This document shows, piece after piece, positions 1-7,296 of a DNA stretch of 64,000 nt. The stretch is taken from contig JAICWL010000003.1 in NCBI GenBank assembly GCA_025934835.1, positions 1-64,000 of the forward strand, read 5' to 3'. This DNA is from Fimbriimonadaceae bacterium (GTDB lineage Bacteria > Armatimonadota > Fimbriimonadia > Fimbriimonadales > Fimbriimonadaceae). A program made the translations under genes and the position numbers. The notes under the pieces were generated by a model that worked only from the letters and a program-made list of their open reading frames with translations, ran no database searches and was not told the DNA's origin. Every line of letters starts with the position of its first letter. The first letter of the stretch is position 1.

Positions 1-124
1 AAGTCAAGCCTGCGCTAACCTCGTAGGTCCAGCGGTTATGCGCCTCGAGAGGCATCAAATCCGTGCCGCCACCGCGGCAACCCGCCAAAACCAGAACAGC
101 CCCTAGCATCCATGCTGAGCGCAC
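1..124 (-). CDS. putative lipoprotein, N-terminal fragment
   Basis: Not in the ORF track because it runs off the left edge. Reading the minus strand from GTG at 124 gives MRSAWMLGAVLVLAGC followed by RGGGTDLMPLEAHNRWTYEV. This is a textbook type II signal peptide: one Arg in the n-region, a short hydrophobic core and lipobox LAGC, with Cys as residue 16. The piece after the Cys (EAHNRWTYEV) resembles the start of small periplasmic lipoproteins that carry a beta-rich domain, but 41 residues are too few to name a family. A GTG at 148 is an in-frame alternative start; the 124 start gives the better signal peptide. It lies directly downstream of pcrA on the same strand (27 bases), so the two may be co-transcribed. 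Confidence 0.62.
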   Translation of the reverse strand, partial: MRSAWMLGAVLVLAGCRGGGTDLMPLEAHNRWTYEVSAGLT

Positions 125-151
125 GATCCATTGTGGCCCACAAACCACCCC

Positions 152-2368
152 TCAGACGGCCTCGAGCTTTGCGAGCTTCTGCACAAGCTTTTTGACTCCC
201 GTAACGCCTGGAAACGCGACAGTCACCTCAGAGTCTCCGGCGACCGGATTGCAGGCGATGACCACGCCGATGCCGAACTTCGGATGCCGCACGCGCTGGC
301 CCATTTCGAAAATCGGCTTCCATCCGACCGCAGGGCCGGTCTGCACCGCCGGCTTCGGCTCATTGAACGTATACGAGCCGTTCCTCTCGAGCCGCACCGG
401 ACGAGCGAGCGTATCGGGCTGATAGCCGGTCGCATTCAAAGTGTCCAGCAGCGTTTCGGGAATGTCGTCGAGGAACCGCGACCGGCGGTTGAAGTTCGGC
501 GTTCCGAACATCGATCTGCGGTGCGCATGGAACAGATGAAGCTCTTCCCTCGCGCGGGTCATGCCGACGTAAGCCAGCCTCCTCTCCTCTTCGACCTCGG
601 AATCCGACGACAAGCTGCGCGAGTGAGGAAATACGCCTTCCTCCATGCCGGCGATGAACACCACCGGGAACTCGAGGCCCTTGGCGGAGTGCAAGGTCAT
701 CAGCGTGACCGCGTCGCCGTTCGACCCGTCCAGAGAGTCTACGTCGGCGACCAGAGACACGCTTTCGATGAAGCCGCCGAGCGACGGCTCCTCCGTCGAG
801 GAGTCGTACTCGGTGGTGACATTGAGCAGTTCTTGGAGGTTCTCGAGCCTTCCCAGCGCCTCCTGCGAATTCTCCGCTTTCAGCGCGTCGAGGTACCCGG
901 TGGTTTGGAACAGCGAGCGCAATACCGGGGTTACCGGCCCTCGCTCGGCTAGCTCGGACGCTTCGTCGATTGCACCGACGAACGCCCTCAAGGCGGACGC
1001 AGCCTTCTTAGGAAGCTGGGATTGGACCGATTGGTCGCGAGCCGCCGAGATCAGCGTCGCCGTTCTTTCCGAAGCCCACGTCTGCAGCGCGGCCATGGCG
1101 CCCGGTCCTATCCCGCGCGTGGGTGTGTTGACCACGCGCCGAAAACTCACGTCGTCTCGCGAGTTCAGTACGAGCCGCATGTAGGAGACCATGTCCTTGA
1201 TCTCTTTGCGCTCGTAGAACCTCTGGCCGCCGATCAGCTTGTGTGGAATCCGCATCGTGAGGACTGCTTCTTCCATGACGCGGGACTGCGCATTCGTGCG
1301 ATAAAGCACCGCGAAATCGCTCCAGCGCCGCCGGCCGGACTGGAAGTCTCCCAGGATTCTCTCGGCGATCATCATTCCCTCGTCCTGCTCGGTTCCAGCC
1401 TGGCTGAGTGTGATTGGCACGCCGCTGTCGTTCTCGGTCCAAAGCTGCTTAACCGCGCGAGAGCGGTTTCGTCGGATCACCTCGTTCGCAGCGCTCAAAA
1501 TATTCTTGGTGGACCGGTAGTTGCGCTCGAGCTTCACGATCTTGGCATCGGGGTAATCGCTTCCGAAGCGAAGAATCAGGCTTACGTCCGCTCCTCGCCA
1601 GGCATAGATCGATTGGTCGTCGTCGCCCACCACCATCACGTTCCGGTGCTTGGCAGACAAGAGGCTGACGATTTTGTACTGCGAGTAGTTGACGTCCTGG
1701 TATTCGTCGACCAACACATGCTTGAAGCGCTGCTGGTACTTGTCCAGCACGTCCTGGCGTTGGTCGAACAGCCGATTCGTATGAAACAGGATGTCGTCGA
1801 AGTCGAGAGCGCACGCCTTGTGGAGCAGCGCGTTGTAAGACTTGTAAACGTCCGCGGCGATGCGCTCGACGAATCCGGTTGCCGTCCTCGAATACTCCTC
1901 GGGAGTCTGCAGCTTCTCCTTCGCGCTCGAGATCTCGTTAAGAATCGCTCTCGGCTGCAACGATTTGTCGTCGATGTTCTTCGCTTTGAATATCTCGCGG
2001 ATGAGCTGGAGTTGATCTCCGTCGTCGTAAATCACGAAATTCGGATCGATACCGATCGCTTTGCCATCGATTCGAAGAATTCGCGAGCAGAGCGCGTGGA
2101 ATGTGCCTATCCACATGGTTCGCGCCACGGCGCCACCGACCAGCGTTTCCACTCGCTCCCGCATCTCGCGCGCCGCCTTGTTCGTAAATGTGACCGCGAA
2201 GATCTCCGCGGAGGACACACCGCCTTGAATCAGCCTGGCGATGCGGTACGTGATCACGCGCGTCTTTCCCGACCCTGCTCCGGCGAAAATCAGAAGGGGG
2301 CCGCCCGGATGTTCGACAGCCTCGCGTTGCTCGGGATTCAGGGTTTCAAGGTCCAAAACGACGGACAT
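152..2368 (-). CDS. pcrA: ATP-dependent DNA helicase PcrA/UvrD
   Basis: Superfamily 1A 3'-5' DNA helicase used in nucleotide excision repair, replication restart and clearing of RecA filaments. 738 aa, the usual PcrA/UvrD length. Visible motifs: Walker A GAGSGKT (about 30-36), motif II DEYQD (221-225), GDDDQSIYAWRGAD (about 248-261), TLHSAKGLEFPVVF and the late motif VGMTRAREEL. The C-terminus (GQRVRHPKFGIGVV) is the Tudor-like domain that in PcrA binds RNA polymerase, so full-length rather than truncated. No Shine-Dalgarno precedes ATG 2368; instead CATAAT sits 8 nt upstream, suggesting a leaderless transcript. It belongs to the same superfamily as the helicase at 7.3-9.6 kb but is clearly a different subfamily. 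Confidence 0.97.
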   Translation of the reverse strand: MSVVLDLETLNPEQREAVEHPGGPLLIFAGAGSGKTRVITYRIARLIQGGVSSAEIFAVTFTNKAAREMRERVETLVGGAVARTMWIGTFHALCSRILRIDGKAIGIDPNFVIYDDGDQLQLIREIFKAKNIDDKSLQPRAILNEISSAKEKLQTPEEYSRTATGFVERIAADVYKSYNALLHKACALDFDDILFHTNRLFDQRQDVLDKYQQRFKHVLVDEYQDVNYSQYKIVSLLSAKHRNVMVVGDDDQSIYAWRGADVSLILRFGSDYPDAKIVKLERNYRSTKNILSAANEVIRRNRSRAVKQLWTENDSGVPITLSQAGTEQDEGMMIAERILGDFQSGRRRWSDFAVLYRTNAQSRVMEEAVLTMRIPHKLIGGQRFYERKEIKDMVSYMRLVLNSRDDVSFRRVVNTPTRGIGPGAMAALQTWASERTATLISAARDQSVQSQLPKKAASALRAFVGAIDEASELAERGPVTPVLRSLFQTTGYLDALKAENSQEALGRLENLQELLNVTTEYDSSTEEPSLGGFIESVSLVADVDSLDGSNGDAVTLMTLHSAKGLEFPVVFIAGMEEGVFPHSRSLSSDSEVEEERRLAYVGMTRAREELHLFHAHRRSMFGTPNFNRRSRFLDDIPETLLDTLNATGYQPDTLARPVRLERNGSYTFNEPKPAVQTGPAVGWKPIFEMGQRVRHPKFGIGVVIACNPVAGDSEVTVAFPGVTGVKKLVQKLAKLEAV

Positions 2369-2376
2369 GGGTCTAC

Positions 2377-2382
2377 ATTATG
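2377..2382 (-). promoter_or_regulatory. -10-like hexamer for pcrA (leaderless candidate)
   Basis: CATAAT followed by an 8-nt spacer (GTAGACCC) and the pcrA ATG. A transcription start about 7 nt after the hexamer would fall on or next to the start codon. No SD-like purine run is present. Confidence 0.5.
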
Positions 2383-2555
2383 GGTCCAGGGCCGGTTCCA
2401 TTGCTGGCCTAATTCGAGGCGGCAGGCTCGGCCGAGGCGGCAAGCAGCTTTACGAAACTAGAACTCTGTGACATCATGAGCCCGCCCGACGTCATAATGG
2501 GCATCAGTCGACTAGCACGCTTGCGGCTCGTTCCGCGAGGGGGTCGGGAGAACGA

Positions 2556-4085
2556 ATGAAGCGATGTATCGGTAGTTTGGCTTTGGCGCTTGCAGCCGGC
2601 GCAGTCATGGCGCAGGCGCCCTTCACGATCGTGAGGCCGGTGGACAATGCGAAGGTTCGGGAGAAGGTCAAGGTCCTGATCCCGAAAGGGAGCATTCCTC
2701 CGGCGGGCTACATCGGCGTGTTCCTTGGCGGCAAATTCCTGCAGGCCACGGTTCCGTCGCTCGATCCGAGCGGCAAATACTACGAGTACGTGCTCGATAC
2801 CAAGGGGCTTGGCCTCGAAGACACTCAGCCCGGGCATCCGATGAAGCTCGAAGTAGCGCTGTACGTCGACTATAACGAACAGCCCAGGATCGTGGATCGG
2901 TCTTCTGTCGACATCAACATTGCGAACCACGCAAACATCAACCTCGGCAGCGGTCGCGTGCTCCGATACTCCTTCCACCCCGGCACGCAGATGATCTACA
3001 ACTTGGAGCAGCGGATTACCGAGGCTTCGATCGATCAATCTCAGCTCGACGCCGGCGGAAAGGCCGCGGAGCTTCCGGCGAGCGCCGAGAATCTGCGCGT
3101 GCTGTACGCGATCGACAACAGCTATGGCGGCGGCGATGGCCTCGTGCGCATCCAGCCGCTGCTGCCGCACGGAAAGGATTATTTCATTCACACGTTCGAC
3201 CCCGCGCAGGGCCCCCAACAGATCACCGAGGACGACTTCTCGGCGATGTACATGCGCATCACGTCGACCGGTCGTCAAGTATTCAGCAATCTCCCGGCAT
3301 ACTTCCCGCCCGAGGGTTCCACTGGCGCAGGCGTCGTGAACAACGTGTTCATTCGAGCGGCGCTGCCCGTGCTTCCGGCCAAGAAGGTCAAGCCAGGCGA
3401 TTCGTGGAGCACCAGTATTCTCCGGCCGTCGCCCGATCTCGACTTGAACAACGCCTGGAACGCCAAGACGCTGTTCGTGTCTCGGCCCGCAAGGGGTGAG
3501 TTCCAATCCGTCGAGTGGGAAATGGATCATCCTTGCGCGAAGATCGTGAACACGATCATCAACCCGACCGCCGCGGGGATCAAGGAAACCCAAACGTTTT
3601 GGTTCGCTCTCGATACCGGCAAGGTCGTAAAGATCGTCGAGGACACCACTGAAACTCAGAAAGAGACGCAGCCTGGCGGCGCGCCTGGCATGACGATGCC
3701 CGGACGCCCAGGGGGCCCCTCGGGATTCGGACCGGCGGGAATTCCTGGCGGCCTACCCCCAGGCGCAACCAAGGGTGGTCGCGACGGCGGAAATGCAGCC
3801 GGTCGAGTAGGTCCGATGGCCCCTCCAGGATCGCTGCACCAGATCGGCCCGGGACGCGGTGGCAAATTCGGAGGCCCAGGCAGGCCCGGCGGCGGACCTG
3901 GAATGCCTCCCGGCTTCGGTGGACCCGGCCGACCAGGCGGAGCGGGAATGCCTCCCGGTTTCGGCAGAGGCGGCATGGCTCCCGGCGGGCCCGGATTCGG
4001 CAACAACCGAATGGGGGCTCCTTCGAGCAACACGACCGTAGTCAACCAGCTTCGTATTCAGCGCGTATTCACGCTGGAGCACTAA
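2556..4085 (+). CDS. secreted protein of unknown function with Gly/Pro/Met-rich tail
   Basis: I do not recognise a family. The first 20 residues (MKRCIGSLALALAAGAVMAQA) are a Sec signal peptide with an AxA-type cleavage site. The mature N-terminus (FTIVRPVDNAKVREKVKVLIPKG) looks like the Ig-like domain that begins FxIxxPxxGxxVxgxV in many exported bacterial proteins. A mixed alpha/beta middle region of about 300 residues follows. From about residue 375 the protein becomes collagen-like in composition (GGPGRPGG, GMPPGF repeats), then ends in a conventional charged stretch (NTTVVNQLRIQRVFTLEH). An SD (GGGAG) lies about 6 nt upstream of ATG 2556. Next gene on the strand is tatC, 37 bases away. 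The large minus ORF 2409-3593 is its antisense shadow. Confidence 0.82.
   Translation: MKRCIGSLALALAAGAVMAQAPFTIVRPVDNAKVREKVKVLIPKGSIPPAGYIGVFLGGKFLQATVPSLDPSGKYYEYVLDTKGLGLEDTQPGHPMKLEVALYVDYNEQPRIVDRSSVDINIANHANINLGSGRVLRYSFHPGTQMIYNLEQRITEASIDQSQLDAGGKAAELPASAENLRVLYAIDNSYGGGDGLVRIQPLLPHGKDYFIHTFDPAQGPQQITEDDFSAMYMRITSTGRQVFSNLPAYFPPEGSTGAGVVNNVFIRAALPVLPAKKVKPGDSWSTSILRPSPDLDLNNAWNAKTLFVSRPARGEFQSVEWEMDHPCAKIVNTIINPTAAGIKETQTFWFALDTGKVVKIVEDTTETQKETQPGGAPGMTMPGRPGGPSGFGPAGIPGGLPPGATKGGRDGGNAAGRVGPMAPPGSLHQIGPGRGGKFGGPGRPGGGPGMPPGFGGPGRPGGAGMPPGFGRGGMAPGGPGFGNNRMGAPSSNTTVVNQLRIQRVFTLEH
3870..3962 (+). repeat. in-frame 45/48-bp tandem repeat (GGPGRPGGxGMPPGF)
   Basis: Two adjacent copies inside the preceding CDS: 3870-3917 encodes GGPGRPGGGPGMPPGF and 3918-3962 encodes GGPGRPGGAGMPPGF. 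The copies differ by one codon and by third-position changes, so they are old enough to have diverged. Confidence 0.8.
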
Positions 4086-4113
4086 GCGCAGGTTGCCACG
4101 AAGCAGCGTAGTA

Positions 4114-4137
4114 TAGGAGGAAATGGCAGCCCTCCTA
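4114..4137 (+). promoter_or_regulatory. hairpin enclosing the tatC SD and start codon
   Basis: TAGGAGG (4114-4120) and CCTCCTA (4131-4137) form a perfect 7-bp stem around a 10-nt loop (4121-4130) that contains the annotated ATG at 4123. The stem holds the SD AGGAGG. The SD is only 2 nt from this ATG. A second purine run (AGAGGA) directly precedes an in-frame ATG at 4144. Confidence 0.5.
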
Positions 4138-4962
4138 AGAGGAATGAAAAAACCGAGGCGGGATCTTCCGGACGATCCGGAAGAATTCCGCCTCACTCTC
4201 GTTGAGCACCTCGAGGAGCTCCGAAGCCGCATCATGCGCTCGATTGGAGTGCTGGGAGGCGCCTGGCTTGTCGCCTGGTTCTTCTTGCCGCCGGTGTACG
4301 CATTCCTGAACGGCGTCGTTGATGCCGCCATCTTGCCGACCGTACCGAAGGGCGTCGAATTCAAAGAGGTTTTTCACAACGCTACAGATCCGTTCATGCT
4401 GCAGCTCAAGCTGTCGTTCATGATGGCGCTCGCAATCTCGATACCCTTCCTGGTCCTTCAGATCTGGGGATTTGTGGCGCCCGGGCTCAAGCCGCAAGAG
4501 CGCAAGCCGTTCAAAGCCCTAGCGCCGTATTCGGTTCTGCTTTTCTTCACGGGCGCAGGGTTCGCGTGGCTTGTGCTGCCGAACGCTCTTCGCTGGTTCA
4601 CCTCCTACCTGGGCAACTTCAACGACGTGAGCCTTTACCAGGAGGCCGGCACGATGGTGTTTTTCATCATCAAGATGCTGATCGCCTTCGGTTTGGGCTT
4701 CCAACTTCCTCTGGTCGTGTTCGCCTTGGGGGCGCTCGATCTGCTGTCCGCAGAGACGCTCACGAAATATTGGCGCCACTCGGCGACCGTGATTTTCGTG
4801 GTGGCGATGATCATCACGCCGAGCAACGACCCGCTCACGATGCTGATGATGGCGATACCGCTCGTCCTCCTGTTCAGCGTCAGCGTGGTGCTCGTTCGCT
4901 TCGTGCAGAAAAGAAAGAAAAAGAAAGCTCAGCTAGCGGAGAGCACGGGCGATTCCGAGTAG
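4123..4962 (+). CDS. tatC: Sec-independent translocase protein TatC
   Basis: Inner-membrane receptor of the twin-arginine export system that binds RR signal peptides and recruits TatA. 279 aa with six predicted membrane helices. The N-terminal cytoplasmic signature EHLEELRSRIM and the loop containing EVFHNATDPFMLQLKLSFMMA are characteristic, followed by FVAPGLKPQERK and the late NDPLTMLMMAIPL segment. The Lys-rich tail (KRKKKKAQ) is ordinary for the family. No tatA or tatB is next to it, so the other subunits must be elsewhere. The start could be ATG 4123, whose SD is very close, or ATG 4144, which removes seven residues; the core protein is unaffected. Confidence 0.96.
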   Translation: MAALLRGMKKPRRDLPDDPEEFRLTLVEHLEELRSRIMRSIGVLGGAWLVAWFFLPPVYAFLNGVVDAAILPTVPKGVEFKEVFHNATDPFMLQLKLSFMMALAISIPFLVLQIWGFVAPGLKPQERKPFKALAPYSVLLFFTGAGFAWLVLPNALRWFTSYLGNFNDVSLYQEAGTMVFFIIKMLIAFGLGFQLPLVVFALGALDLLSAETLTKYWRHSATVIFVVAMIITPSNDPLTMLMMAIPLVLLFSVSVVLVRFVQKRKKKKAQLAESTGDSE

Positions 4963-5026
4963 AAGTCGGGTACAAATTACTGGACACCTGTCTACTTTGC
5001 GGCTTTGCCAGCCGTCCAGAATCCTC

Positions 5027-5395
5027 GTGAGCAAGCCCGTCTCTTCATCCCGTTACACGTCCGCCAATAGGGCCGAACAGGCCTCGCTTTTCGAAACCAC
5101 CCGCCCTGCACAGCCGCGTGTTGCAAAGCGCGGGGCGACGGTCGAAGTTTTCTGCACGCGGAGCGGACCGAAGCGCGGCGAGCCCGATCAAAGCTCGGTG
5201 TTCCGTACGAAGGCCGAGGCGGTCGAATTCCTCGTTAACCTGCACGGTCTTAGCCTCGAGGAGTCGAGGATCCTCAAAAAGGAACTCGCCCTGAATCTGA
5301 ATCGGAAATGGCACGGCTCGGATCGGTGCGACATACGCTCGCTCGAGGTCTCCGTGAAGGAAGCCCAGCATCTGCTCGAGAACGGCCCTAGGTAA
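5027..5395 (+). CDS. small protein of unknown function
   Basis: No family recognised. The track opens at TTG 4997; I prefer GTG 5027 (MSKPVSSSRYTSANRAEQ, 122 aa), but neither has an SD. The residues from about 37 onward read as a compact charged domain (VEVFCTRSGPKRGEPDQSSVFRTKAEAVEFLVNLHGLSLEESRILKKELALNL in parts) with strongly G/C-biased third codon positions matching its neighbours, which argues that it is real and that the overlapping minus ORF 5045-5467 is a shadow. No signal peptide or membrane segment. It lies between tatC and the rpsF leader; the spacing suggests it is the last gene before a new leader begins. Confidence 0.6.
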   Translation: MSKPVSSSRYTSANRAEQASLFETTRPAQPRVAKRGATVEVFCTRSGPKRGEPDQSSVFRTKAEAVEFLVNLHGLSLEESRILKKELALNLNRKWHGSDRCDIRSLEVSVKEAQHLLENGPR

Positions 5396-5420
5396 GGTAT
5401 GCTCCCGAGTTGCCGCAAGG

Positions 5421-5460
5421 CTCTCTGCGCCGTGAAACGGCGCCGCAAGCCCACAGGGAG
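5421..5460 (+). promoter_or_regulatory. structured rpsF leader sequestering the SD
   Basis: GCGCCGT-GAA-ACGGCGC (5427-5443) is a perfect 7-bp hairpin. Directly outside it CTCTCT (5421-5426) can pair with AGGGAG (5455-5460), the SD of rpsF, leaving an 11-nt 3' bulge CGCAAGCCCAC after a CCG (5443-5445). This resembles in layout the S6:S18 autoregulatory mRNA motif known from rpsF leaders in many bacteria, but I have only judged it by eye. Confidence 0.45.
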
Positions 5461-5472
5461 CGATCACAGCAT

Positions 5473-5772
5473 ATGCCTTCCAGAACTCGAAAATACGAAG
5501 CGTTTTACATCGTCAAGCCGGACTTCACGGATGCCGAGGTCCAAGCAGTAGCGGACCGCTATGCGGGCGTCGTGTCCTCGCACGGAGGCTCCGTCGAAAA
5601 GGCCGCCAAATGGGACAAGCGGAAGCTGGCCTACGAGATCAAGGGGTTCAAAGAGGGCAACTACATTCTCATGAACTTCGAGTCCCCCACGGATCAGATC
5701 TCGGAGCTGAACCGGCTCATGAAGATTAACGACGACGTGATCCGCCACCGCATATATTTGCTCGAAGAATAG
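5473..5772 (+). CDS. rpsF: 30S ribosomal protein S6
   Basis: Binds 16S rRNA helix 22/23 together with S18 in the small-subunit platform. The mature start is ATG 5473 (MPSRTRKYEAFYIVKPDF), 99 aa, the usual S6 length; the track start at 5410 is an upstream extension through the leader. Family features: YEAFYIVKP, KWDKRKLAYEIKGFKEGNYILMNFE and DDVIRHRIYLL at the end. SD AGGGAG lies 12 nt upstream, a little far, and is paired in the proposed leader structure. ssb follows after 12 bases. rpsR and rplI, commonly the next genes in this cluster, are absent. Confidence 0.97.
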   Translation: MPSRTRKYEAFYIVKPDFTDAEVQAVADRYAGVVSSHGGSVEKAAKWDKRKLAYEIKGFKEGNYILMNFESPTDQISELNRLMKINDDVIRHRIYLLEE

Positions 5773-5778
5773 TAATCT
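5773..5778 (+). promoter_or_regulatory. -10-like hexamer for ssb
   Basis: TAATCT directly after the rpsF stop codon, 6 nt (AAGATC) before the ssb GTG. Fits the leaderless pattern seen elsewhere and would give ssb its own transcript. Confidence 0.4.
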
Positions 5779-5784
5779 AAGATC

Positions 5785-6210
5785 GTGGTTAACCGCGTTG
5801 TCCTCATCGGCCGCCTTACGCGCGACCCGGAGCTGCGAACGACGAACTCCGGAAAGAGCGTCGTCGAATTCTCGATCGCCGTCCAAAAGAAGATCAAGCC
5901 CCAAGAGGGCCAGTCGGATGCCGATTTCTTCCGCGTGAAGGCTTGGAATCAGACGGCCGAATACGTCAGCACCTACCTGACCAAGGGCAGACTCGTCGCC
6001 GTCGATGGTCGCCTCGAGAGCCGGAAGTACACCGACAAGGACGGCAACAACCGCGAAGTCATCGAGGTGATCGCCGACAACGTGAACGGCCTGGATCGTC
6101 CGCGCGACGATGCCGGCGAGGGCACTCCGCGGCCCGCTGCCGCAGCCACACGCTCGTCTGGCGGCGCTGCCCCAAGCGCGGAAGAGTACGACCCGTTCGC
6201 GGACGAATGA
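5785..6210 (+). CDS. ssb: single-stranded DNA-binding protein
   Basis: Tetrameric ssDNA-binding protein of replication and repair. 141 aa starting with GTG at 5785 (MVNRVVLIGRLTRDPELRTT). The OB fold covers about residues 1-105, with FSIAVQKK, DFFRVKAWNQTAEYV and KGRLVAVDGRLESRKY typical of bacterial SSB. A short Ala/Gly linker leads to the acidic C-terminal tip EEYDPFADE; the conserved Pro-Phe is kept though two residues follow it, a variant of the more common DDDIPF terminus that recruits repair partners. No SD; TAATCT lies 6 nt upstream. Confidence 0.97.
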   Translation: MVNRVVLIGRLTRDPELRTTNSGKSVVEFSIAVQKKIKPQEGQSDADFFRVKAWNQTAEYVSTYLTKGRLVAVDGRLESRKYTDKDGNNREVIEVIADNVNGLDRPRDDAGEGTPRPAAAATRSSGGAAPSAEEYDPFADE

Positions 6211-6237
6211 TCGCTGGCCAGCGGCCAATTTAAGCCG

Positions 6238-7296
6238 ATGCCGATCGATCTGAACGACCGCAGGGAGCTCCAAAAGCAGGACCCGAAAGGGATGATCTCC
6301 CTTGTCGAGGGCTTTCCCGACCAATGCCGAACGGCCGTCGAGATCGCCAGAAGCGTGGCGCCCCCGAAACTCGAGCACCGGCCCGGATGCGTCATGCTCA
6401 CCGGCTTGGGTGGCTCGGCCGCCGGGGGGGATTTCGTGCAGGCGCTTTTCGATCACGCAGGCGCCGCGCCGTTCGCGGTCAATCGCGATTACACCGTTCC
6501 TCGCTACGTGGGCGTCGGCGACCTGGTGTTTTGCGCCAGCTACTCGGGCAATACCGAGGAGACGATATCCTCGTATCTTGCGGCTAAGGCTTCGGGTGCG
6601 AGAATCGTAGCGGTGACCAGCGGGGGGAAGTTGCGTGAGCTTGCAGAAGATGCAGGCGACACGGTCTACCTCGTCCCTGGCGGGCAGCCACCGCGAACGG
6701 CTCTCGGATTCATGCTTATGCCGGTTTTGGTGGTCTGCGAGCAGCTCGAATTGCTGCCCAAGCTGGATTTCGACGAGGCGTTTGCTGAGCTCGATCGGGT
6801 TTGCGGAAGCTCGAAGCCTGAGATCGAAGACTGCCGCGCGAAGCGAATCGCCATGGACCTACACGGCGCGGTCGGCGTTATCTACGGGCTAGGCATCTGG
6901 CAGGGCCTGATTGCGGGCCGCTGGAAGGGTCAACTTAACGAAAACGCCAAAGTGCTCGCGCTGGCGAATCGCTATCCGGAGCTGGACCATAACGAGATTC
7001 TGGGATGGCTGGGCGCGGCCGGGCAGGGGGTGGAGCGGTACGTCGGAGTGCTGCTGAAGGGCGGGGACGAGAGCCCCAAGATGCTGGCCCGAGCCGAGGT
7101 CACCGAGAAGCTATTGGATCCGGTCGTGAAGTTTCACCACGTTACCGCTCTGGGAACGGGGCTGCTGGCGAAGTTGCTTTCGCTGGCGTACCTTGGCGAT
7201 TTCGTTTCGCTTTACCTGGCATTTTTGAACGGGGTCGACCCGGAGGACATCAGCAGCATCGACACGCTGAAGCGAGAGCTTGCCAAGGTTAACTGA
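6238..7296 (+). CDS. bifunctional phosphoglucose/phosphomannose isomerase
   Basis: SIS-domain sugar-phosphate isomerase interconverting glucose-6-P or mannose-6-P with fructose-6-P, the family first described in Archaea and Aquifex-type bacteria, distinct from classical Pgi. 352 aa. First SIS domain: LTGLGGSAAGGDF (about 53-65) and the phosphate-binding SYSGNTEET (about 101-109). The PPRTALGF and LNENAKV...HNEILGW segments carry the family's catalytic His/Glu region. Starts at ATG 6238, 27 bases after ssb. Its stop overlaps the stop of the convergent helicase gene by 8 bases. As eno is also in the window, it probably serves glycolysis/gluconeogenesis and sugar-nucleotide supply. Confidence 0.93.
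   Translation: MPIDLNDRRELQKQDPKGMISLVEGFPDQCRTAVEIARSVAPPKLEHRPGCVMLTGLGGSAAGGDFVQALFDHAGAAPFAVNRDYTVPRYVGVGDLVFCASYSGNTEETISSYLAAKASGARIVAVTSGGKLRELAEDAGDTVYLVPGGQPPRTALGFMLMPVLVVCEQLELLPKLDFDEAFAELDRVCGSSKPEIEDCRAKRIAMDLHGAVGVIYGLGIWQGLIAGRWKGQLNENAKVLALANRYPELDHNEILGWLGAAGQGVERYVGVLLKGGDESPKMLARAEVTEKLLDPVVKFHHVTALGTGLLAKLLSLAYLGDFVSLYLAFLNGVDPEDISSIDTLKRELAKVN

Noticed and set aside
1022-2461. 479-aa plus-strand ORF antisense to pcrA
   Set aside because: Shadow of a high-GC gene: His/Arg/Val-rich, no motif, fully covered by an unmistakable helicase on the other strand.
2409-3593. 394-aa minus ORF over the secreted protein
   Set aside because: The plus frame has a signal peptide, SD and coherent domains; the minus frame is compositional noise.
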